Source: Clitoria ternatea (lineage: Eukaryota; Streptophyta; Magnoliopsida; Fabales; Fabaceae). Taken from it: a stretch of DNA of 64,000 nucleotides. The translations under genes were made by a program, and so were the position numbers. The stretch lies in assembly GCA_037962975.1 (NCBI GenBank), contig CM075670.1:231130242-231194241 (forward strand). Direction: 5' to 3'. Position 1 is the stretch's first letter. Every line of letters begins with the position of its first letter. Shown one piece after another: positions 56,679-64,000 of this stretch. A model generated the notes under the pieces. The model made no database searches. It was not told where the DNA came from and was given only the letters and a program-made list of their open reading frames with translations.

Positions 56679-58298
56679 TGTTAACCAAGTGGCCTCAATT
56701 ACTCAAGAGGGGGGGTGAATTGAGTATTAAAAATTTTCTTTGGAATGCTCTTGAAATTGATTCTTTTGTTACTATGTATATTTAAGATAATAAATTGGAT
56801 AACAAGAAACAACAAATTATACACAAGATAAACTAGTAACTACTTAAAGAGTTTAGAAAGTGAATCAATTAAGTAACAAAGCAATTTATAGGACTTTAGA
56901 AAGATTGATTCAAGAGTATTGCTTAAGTCCAAGTTCAACAATGTTATCAACAATATTGCAACTTAATGTGTCATGCACTTAGTCCAATTAATGAAGCAAT
57001 GAATTAGGCAAACAAGTTAAGTGCACAATTTAAAAGAGTTTAGGGAAGAGAGATTTGCAAACCGATGTATACGAGTTCCACCACGCCGGTGTACGTCTCG
57101 CCTCTAAGCAACCCACTTAGAGGATTTCCACTATTGTAGATTAGAGATACACTTTGAGCAATTGCAACTTCCTAGTGTCCCACACTCAAGAATCCAATCC
57201 TCACAAGTACAAGGGCACCCCACCCAATCTCTCAATCTCACAATTACAAGGTTGAAACCCAACCCAAAATTTCTATGAAGTTTGATGTTTAAGTGTACAA
57301 GGAAACTCTCTCTCTAGAGTGGATATACAATTTAAAGTTTACACAAGATAATAACTCTCAAAGAGAGGATATGCAAATATTAGCACTTCAAGAAAATATT
57401 TTCTCTCTTAAAAATAATTAATTAGCAAGTCTAGAAAATAACTTTACTCACAAATATTTACTCTCAAATTAATAAGCCAAGAATCAGAAACAGAGAGCAA
57501 TTAAGAGAGTAGAAGAGAATGATGCAGCGAGAGAGAAGAAGAAAGCAAAGGAAATGCTTCAATGCTTGGTACATTTTGCTTCTTCAATTTCCTCTCTATT
57601 TATAGCCTCCAGCAACATGGAATTTTCACTTAAAATATTCCAATGGATCCATAAATCATGTAATGGAACTTGTCTTTGTCTGCTTAGTGGACCATTATTC
57701 ATGAAGTGCGATCTGAGGCTTTCAACTTTGCAATTCCAGCTTGTAACGCATGTTCAACAATCATTTGAACTGAATGAATCAATTCATTTCACAAAAGAAT
57801 CGATTCTTTTAGTGTTATTTGTGCAATCTTAACGCATGAATCGATTCAATCTGGAGAAGGAATCGATTCAATCTTTGTTAAATGGAATCCTGGGCCACTG
57901 TCTTCGTGTGAATCGATTCACACAATCATTGAATCGATTCAGCCTATCAAAAATGCATTCCTGGGTACTTAGAAACCGTATGAATCGATTCATTCCTCTT
58001 TGCCTTGCATAATGAATCGATTCATGCACCTGTTGCATGAATTCCAGCACTTTGTTTTATCCTTTATGATATTTGTTCAATCATGGCTCCAATCCTTTGA
58101 TCCTTAGGCACTTTGATAAATTTATTTCACCTGATTTAAACCTTTAAAAATGCCTTGAACATGTGTCCTTAATTATTCATCAAACTTAAACATCAACCAT
58201 TTTAGATTCCACATCAAACATAATTATGCTTGATAACATCCTTGATATTTCTTCATTTATTGTGTCATTATCAAAACCTACATCAACATAAAAATACA
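56679..58298 (-). repeat. Copia-B 3' LTR (1620 bp)
   Basis: On the minus strand it starts TGTATTTTTATGTTG and ends CACTTGGTTAACA. TATA box CTATAAATAG at 57596-57605. Palindromes of the type GAATCGATTC fill 57772-58030, just upstream of the TATA box in element orientation. Confidence 0.9.
57596..57605 (-). promoter_or_regulatory. TATA box in the Copia-B LTR
   Basis: CTATAAATAG on the minus strand, same sequence and same relation to the palindrome cluster as in Copia-A. Confidence 0.7.
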
Positions 58299-58311
58299 TT
58301 CTCCCCCTTTT

Positions 58312-59230
58312 TGATGATGACAACAAATGTTTGTCTCTTGGGATGTTAGTATAATAATTCAAATATGTTTCAAGAAAGACTCCCCCTTTGTCATGCAATT
58401 TGATACCATATATATATGACGTTAAAGGCACAAATTTTCAAGAGAGTATTTAAGAGTAAAAGGTCTCTCCCTCTTAATAAGGTCTCTCCCCCTTAATATA
58501 TGTTCTCTCCTTCTTAATCATCATCTCAACACTTTAGAAATCTTTCTCCTTTTACAAGATATTATTATGCCATTTAGAAAGTGTATGTCTACTCCCCCTT
58601 TCTTATATATATCTCTCCCCTTTAAAAGTATGTATTTCTCTCCCCCTTTGGCATCATCAAAAAGACTTCCTTATATGATAAACATACATCATCAAGAACA
58701 TTACCTCTTAAAGATAGATGCATACATTTTGAAGTAAGATGACAATGCAACATTCATCACGAAATCATACATAGCATATAGGCACATAATGTCTCATGGG
58801 AATCGATTCATCTAGCTATTTTTGCACGAGTTAGAGGAATCATGTCACTAAGGGATTTATACACGGATTTAGATATTGCAAGTTGCCAATGATTTTGTTG
58901 CACAAGAAAGTCAAGAAAATCAAAGGTCATTTGCCATTTATTTTTGAGATCCATGATGTATATAGGAGATTATCTTTGTGTCAAAATATGTTTAAAATAA
59001 ATGGGGACTCCACGGGGTCTTAAAATATGACAAGAGATTTGTAGAGCATTAAATTGATTATTGAAAATGTGAGTATAAATTTTCTTTAAAAAATTTGTAT
59101 GTATATCACAAAGTAAGGTATTATGTTCAAGGAAATGAAAATTTTATGAAAAATATTATTTTGAAATCTTTAAGTTAAAGATTTGCAAAATTTTGTTCAA
59201 ATAGTAAGAAAGTGTGATAAAATAAACCAA
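58312..59230 (-). other. Copia-B spacer between pol and 3' LTR
   Basis: Non-coding. It contains several near copies of 'ggtctctcccccttaata' (58460-58520) and other CTCCCCCTT runs, which in element orientation are purine tracts like the polypurine tract itself. The third ORF of Copia-A has no counterpart here. Confidence 0.7.
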
Positions 59231-62100
59231 TTAGGAAATTTCCAAAATTCCTAACTCCCTTCTAATATTTATAAATTGGTCTTTTGGAAGGGGTTTTGTA
59301 AAAATGTCCGCCAATTGTTTTGAAGTTTCAACATATTCAAGTACACAATCTCCTTTCAAAACATGGTCTCTAATGAAGTGATGTCTTATTTCAATGTGTT
59401 TGGTCCTAGAATGCATGACCGGATTCTTAGAAATATTTATTGCACTAGTGTTATCACATTTAATGGGGACTTTATCCAAGGTAATACCAAAATCAAGAAG
59501 TTGTTGTCTCATCCAAAGAATTTGAGCACAACAACTACCGGCTGCCACATATTCTGCCTCAGCCGTTGACAATGCAACACTTGCTTGTTTCTTGCTATGC
59601 CAAGAAACAAGGGAACTACCAAGTAAATGACATGTACCACTAGTACTTTTTCTATCAAGCTTACAACCCGCAAAGTCAGAATCAGAGTATCCTAAAAGAT
59701 TACATTCAACGCCTTTGGGATACCACAAACCAACATTTTGAGTACCCACAAGATATTTCAAAATTCTTTTTACGGCAGTTAAGTGTGATTCTTTAGGACA
59801 AGCTTGATATCTAGCACACATACATACCGCAAACATAATATCGGGTCTACTAGCAGTTAAATAAAGTAAGGAACCAATCATACCTCGGTATTTAGTTATT
59901 TCAACGTTCTTACCCTTTTCATCTTTGTCTAAATAGCAAGATGTACTCATGGGTGTTGCTATTTCGTTTGCCTTGTCCATTTAAAACCTTTTGAGTAGTT
60001 CTTTACAATACTTTGTTTGACTAATGAACGTTCCTTCACTTGTTTGTGTTATTTGTAATCCAAGGAAGAAGGTGAGTTCTCCCATCATGGACATTTCAAA
60101 CTCATCTTGCATAATCTTAGCAAACTCTTGACAAAGACTTTCATTAGTAGCACCAAAAATTATGTCATCAATATAAACTTGTACCAAAAGAATGTCATGA
60201 TTTTTACGCCTTATAAATAGTGTAGTGTCAACCTTTCCTCTTTCGAAATTATTTTCTAAAAGAAATTTGCTAAGTCTTTCATACCAAGCTCTTGGAGCTT
60301 GTTTCAAACCATATAAGGCTTTTCTCAATTTAAAAACATGATTTGGAAATTTATGATTTTCAAAACCGGGAGGTTGATCTACATAAACTTCTTCTTGAAT
60401 ATAGCCATTTAAAAAAGCGCTTTTGACATCCATTTGATAAAGTTTAAAATCCATACAACAAGCAAAAGCTAATAATAATCTAATGGCTTCTAACCTAGCT
60501 ACGGGAGCATACGTTTCTTCATAGTCTATTCCTTCTTCTTGATTATACCCCTTAGCAACTAGCCTAGCTTTGTTTCTAGTTATTATTCCATTTTCATCTA
60601 GTTTGTTTCTAAAAACCCATTTGGTGCCTATTATTAGATGGTCATTGGGTCTTGGCACAAGCTCCCAAACTTCATTTCTTTCAAATTGGTTTAACTCTTC
60701 TTGCATGGCCAACATCCAATGTTCATCAATAATGGCTTCATCAATGTTTTTGGGTTCAATTTGAGATACAAAAGCTAAGTGATTGCATGCATTTCTAATG
60801 GCATTTCGAGTACTTACCCCTTTGGTTATTTCTCCAATGATTTTGTCCAAGGGATGATCCTTTAAGGTTACCCAATTTTGTTGTTTATCAAGTTGAGTTG
60901 TACTTCCTTCATTGTTGGCTTCTTATTTGTCTTCCAAGTTCATTTCTTGGAAGGTACCTACAAGATCATCAACTTCCTTTCTCAGAGGATTTTGGTTAAG
61001 TTCATCAAATTTAACATGTATGGACTCTTCAATTGTATAGGTTCGTTTGTTAAAGAGTCTATATGCTTTACTAGTAGATGAATAACCTAGAAAAATTGCT
61101 TCATCAGATTTTGCATCAAATTTGCCAAGATTTTCCTTTCCATTGTTTAAGACAAAGCATTTGCATCCAAAAATGTGAAAGTAAGAAATATTTGGTTTTC
61201 ATCCTTTGTAAAGTTCATAAGGGGTTTTCTTTAATATAGGCCTTATCAAACAACGATTCATAACATGACAAGCGGTGTTCACCGCATCAGCCCAAAAATG
61301 TTTTGAAATATTAGCTTCATTCAACATAGTTCTTGCAAGCTCCGCTAAAGATCGATTTTTCCTTTCAACTACTCCATTTTTTTGTGGAGTTCTTGGAGCC
61401 GAAAAATTATGTTCAATGCCAAACTTTTCGCAAAATTTCTCAAAAGATTGGTTTTTAAATTCTCCCCCATGATCCGTTCGAATGGATGCTATTTTTAAAT
61501 TTTGTTCATTTTGGATGACCTTGGCAAGTTTCTTAAATGCTTGATATGCTTCATGTTTATGAGTAAGAAACAATGTCCATGTATATCTAGAGTAATCATC
61601 CACAATCACAAGACCATAATAGTTTCCACCAAAACTTTTGATTTTCGAAGGTCCAAACAAATCCATATGTAAAAGTTGTAAAGGTCTTGTTGTTGAAACA
61701 ATATTTTTTGCTTGAAAAGAAGCCTTTACTTGTTTTCCTTTTTGACAAGCGTCACAAAATTTATTTTCAAATTTCAATTTTGGTAAACCAATAACTAAAT
61801 CTTTTGAAACAAGTTTATTTAAATGGTCTACATGAATGTGAGCGATTCTTCTATGCCAAAGCCATGATTCATCCTATTTAGTTATAAAGCATTGTACATC
61901 ATTTGAAGCAAGGCAATCTAGATTAATCATGTAAATGTTATCTACTCTTTGACCAACAAACTTTATCTCCTTGTTTAGTTTATTTTCAATCATGCAACCG
62001 TTTGATTCAAAAACAATTTTATAGCCCTTGTCACATAATTGACTAATACTAAGCAAGTTGTGTTTTAGTCCTTCAACATATAATACATCATTTATGGAGG
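59231..62100 (-). pseudogene. pol: Copia-B pol: integrase, RT, RNase H
   Basis: A single minus-strand frame runs from about 62056 to the stop at 59231-59233. It shows the integrase zinc region, core (VDDYSRYTWTLF, RTDHGGEFKN, NGVVERKNRSL), RT (MDVKSAFLNGYIQEEVYVDQ; VYIDDIIFGAT) and RNase H (GYSDSDFAG, STAEAEYVAA). Internal stops are TAG at 61874-61876, TGA at 61199-61201, a TAA near 60928 and TAA at 59981-59983. The protease is absent because of the upstream deletion. The catalytic residues that I can see are intact. Confidence 0.88.
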
Positions 62101-63240
62101 TGGAAGAATTTTTACCAACATTTCCGATTCCAAGTATTCGTCCTTATCTAAGTCATGAAAGTTTACCTCATTTTCTTCATCTTGTTGATTGGCCATGAGA
62201 CAAATGTTTGCTTCTTCATTCTCGGATTCGTCCGAACTACTCACCTCATTTTCATCCCATGCTATGTATGCTCTCCTTTTTCCTTTTTGATCCTTGTGTT
62301 TCTTTTTGAGATTTGGACAATCCACTTTGAAATGTCCTTCCTTTCCACATTCAAAACAAGTTGGTGAAATAGAATTTTCTTTAGGTATAGATTTCTTACC
62401 TTGTGATTTGAAGTTCCTTTGAAAGCGTTTGTTCTTCATGAGCTTTCCAAACCTTCTTACAAATAGGCTTAACTCTTCATCTTCGTCAAGATCACTCTCG
62501 GTTTCATCTTCAACTATTGAAGTAGCTTTGAGAGCTAGTCCTTTCTTTTTGGAGACTTTCTCTTCTTCTTCCGCCATCTTTAATTCTTTTAGCTCTTGTT
62601 CTTGTTCTTGTAACTTACCAAATAGTGTAGCAAGAGACATTTCATTGATAGTAGGCGATTGTTTGATGGCCGTGACTAATGGTTGCCATTCCCTATTAAG
62701 ACTTTTCAAGACTTTGTGAATAAGCTCTTTATTAGTATAAGTCTTTCCAAGTGTAATGAGTTGATTTATAATGAGTGTAAAACGTTTTTGCATATCAACA
62801 ATTGATTCATTTGAATTTAGCCTAAAGCACTCATATTGACTAGTTAATGTACTAATCTTAGAGTCTTTAACATCATTTGTACCTTCATGGGTTACTTGTA
62901 AAGTATCCCACATCTCCTTGGCAGATTTACATGTGATTACACGGAAAAATTCATCAGGGCCTAAAGCTAAAGTTATAAGATTTTTTGCCTTATAATTATA
63001 TTGCACTTTCTTTTCTTCTTCACTAGACCAAATGTCCATAGGCTTTTCAACTTGCTTATCATCCACAATATGCATAGGCACAAAGGGACCATTTTCAATG
63101 GCATTCCACACTTTTAAGTCCATTGATTGAACAAAAATTTTCATTCTTTCTTTCCAAAAAGCATAACCCTCACCATTAAAAGCGGGAGGTCGATTTGTAG
63201 CACCACCCTCAGGAAACATGTTATATGAGGTTGAGGCCAT
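62092..63240 (-). pseudogene. gag: Copia-B gag, fused out of frame to pol
   Basis: It starts MASTSYNMFPEGGATNRPP at ATG 63240 and is open to 62092 (382 codons from this ATG). It covers a UBN2-like capsid region (RFTLIINQLITLGKTY, LKSLNREWQPLVTAIK), a Lys/Glu-rich segment and a zinc knuckle CFECGKEGHFKVDC (about 62360). At about 62139 the sequence jumps from the acidic gag tail (HDLDKDE) directly to the region after the protease, in the wrong frame, and ends soon after. Gag itself looks usable; the polyprotein is not. Confidence 0.87.
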
Positions 63241-63282
63241 TTGTTCTCTTGAAGCCGTTAAGCTTGATTTACCAAGAGTCAA

Positions 63283-63294
63283 GCTCTGATACCA
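63283..63294 (-). other. Copia-B primer-binding site
   Basis: TGGTATCAGAGC on the minus strand, two bases from the 5' LTR end, identical to that of Copia-A. Confidence 0.87.
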
Positions 63295-63296
63295 CT

Positions 63297-64000
63297 TGTT
63301 AACCAAGTGGCCTCAATTACTCAAGAGGGGGGGTGAATTGAGTATTAAAAATTTTCTTTGGAATGCTCTTGAAATTGATTCTTTTGTTACTATGTATATT
63401 TAAGATAATAAATTGGATAACAAGAAACAACAAATTATACACAAGATAAACTAGTAACTACTTAAAGAGTTTAGAAAGTGAATCAATTAAGTAACAAAGC
63501 AATTTATAGGACTTTAGAAAGATTGATTCAAGAGTATTGCTTAAGTCCAAGTTCAACAATGTTATCAACAATATTGCAACTTAATGTGTCATGCACTTAG
63601 TCCAATTAATGAAGCAATGAATTAGGCAAACAAGTTAAGTGCACAATTTAAAAGAGTTTAGGGAAGAGAGATTTGCAAACCGATGTATACGAGTTCCACC
63701 ACGCCGGTGTACGTCTCGCCTCTAAGCAACCCACTTAGAGGATTTCCACTATTGTAGATTAGAGATACACTTTGAGCAATTGCAACTTCCTAGTGTCCCA
63801 CACTCAAGAATCCAATCCTCACAAGTACAAGGGCACCCCACCCAATCTCTCAATCTCACAATTACAAGGTTGAAACCCAACCCAAAATTTCTATGAAGTT
63901 TGATGTTTAAGTGTACAAGGAAACTCTCTCTCTAGAGTGGATATACAATTTAAAGTTTACACAAGATAATAACTCTCAAAGAGAGGATATGTAAATATTA
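63297..64000 (-). repeat. Copia-B 5' LTR, 3' portion (truncated by window)
   Basis: 704 bases that match 56679-57382 with one visible difference. The promoter part of this LTR lies beyond the window. Confidence 0.9.

Larger units (their letters stand above)
56679..64000 (-). mobile_element. Copia-B, young Ty1/copia insertion (runs off window)
   Basis: The 3' LTR is 56679-58298. The 5' LTR starts at 63297 and is cut by the window end. Over the 704 shared bases the LTRs appear identical except for one C/T difference (57373 against 63992). The primer site TGGTATCAGAGC is at 63283-63294 in complement and the polypurine tract at 58299-58311. The minus-strand order is gag, integrase, RT, RNase H. 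It is related to Copia-A but has a deletion removing the protease and no third ORF. It sits in the antisense gene of Tat-2; the left target copy is CAGAG (56674-56678). Confidence 0.9.

Overview
The window is nuclear DNA from a flowering plant and consists almost entirely of transposable elements nested inside one another. I found no intact host gene, tRNA or rRNA. An Ogre/Tat giant retrotransposon, Sirevirus-like copia elements, a CRM-type chromovirus and AT-rich spacers suggest a eudicot. A legume, perhaps of the bean/cowpea group, is my best guess, but that rests on impression rather than on a diagnostic gene.

Layout. (1) 1-4584: the 3' tail and 3.75-kb 3' LTR of a gypsy element on the plus strand, in an LTR family marked by many CCGAGTG motifs. 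(2) 4585-6373 and 51789-about 51863: two halves of an older repeat rich in CGCTCAAGCGAG dyads, split by Copia-A. (3) 6374-51788: Copia-A, a minus-strand Sirevirus-like element of about 9.2 kb once its guests are removed. Its 3' LTR was split by a CRM-type gypsy (7652-17958), and the CRM was itself split by a solo LTR (11563-14658). Its third ORF was split by an Ogre-type gypsy (18571-44494, about 19.6 kb without guests). The Ogre was hit by a second solo LTR in its 5' LTR (20444-23296) and by a CACTA DNA transposon (31420-34839) in the YVDD motif of its reverse transcriptase. A small Tourist-like MITE (8337-8512) sits in one CRM LTR. (4) 51864-53683: AT-rich spacer. (5) 53684-56678: the 3' end of a second Tat-type element on the minus strand. 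(6) 56679 to the window end: Copia-B, a very young copia insertion truncated by the window edge.

Target-site duplications are visible for Copia-A, CRM, Ogre, both solo LTRs, the CACTA element and the MITE, so the order of insertion can be read directly. The coding regions are dead. In the parts I checked, most breaks are stop codons explicable by C-to-T or G-to-A change in an otherwise preserved frame.

Most interesting points. (a) A gene on the antisense strand of the Ogre element, with its own TATA box and a small intron, is matched by a homologous antisense gene with a TATA box and an intron at the same place in the second Tat element. (b) The CACTA element carries exon pieces that look like two unrelated host genes, a BUD23/RID2-type methyltransferase and VPS52. 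(c) The Ogre PRO/RT intron is visible and splices in frame. (d) Copia-B has nearly identical LTRs but a clearly defective interior, which suggests it was mobilised in trans. (e) The Ogre looks older by LTR divergence than the Copia-A it inserted into, and the discrepancy comes from transitions.
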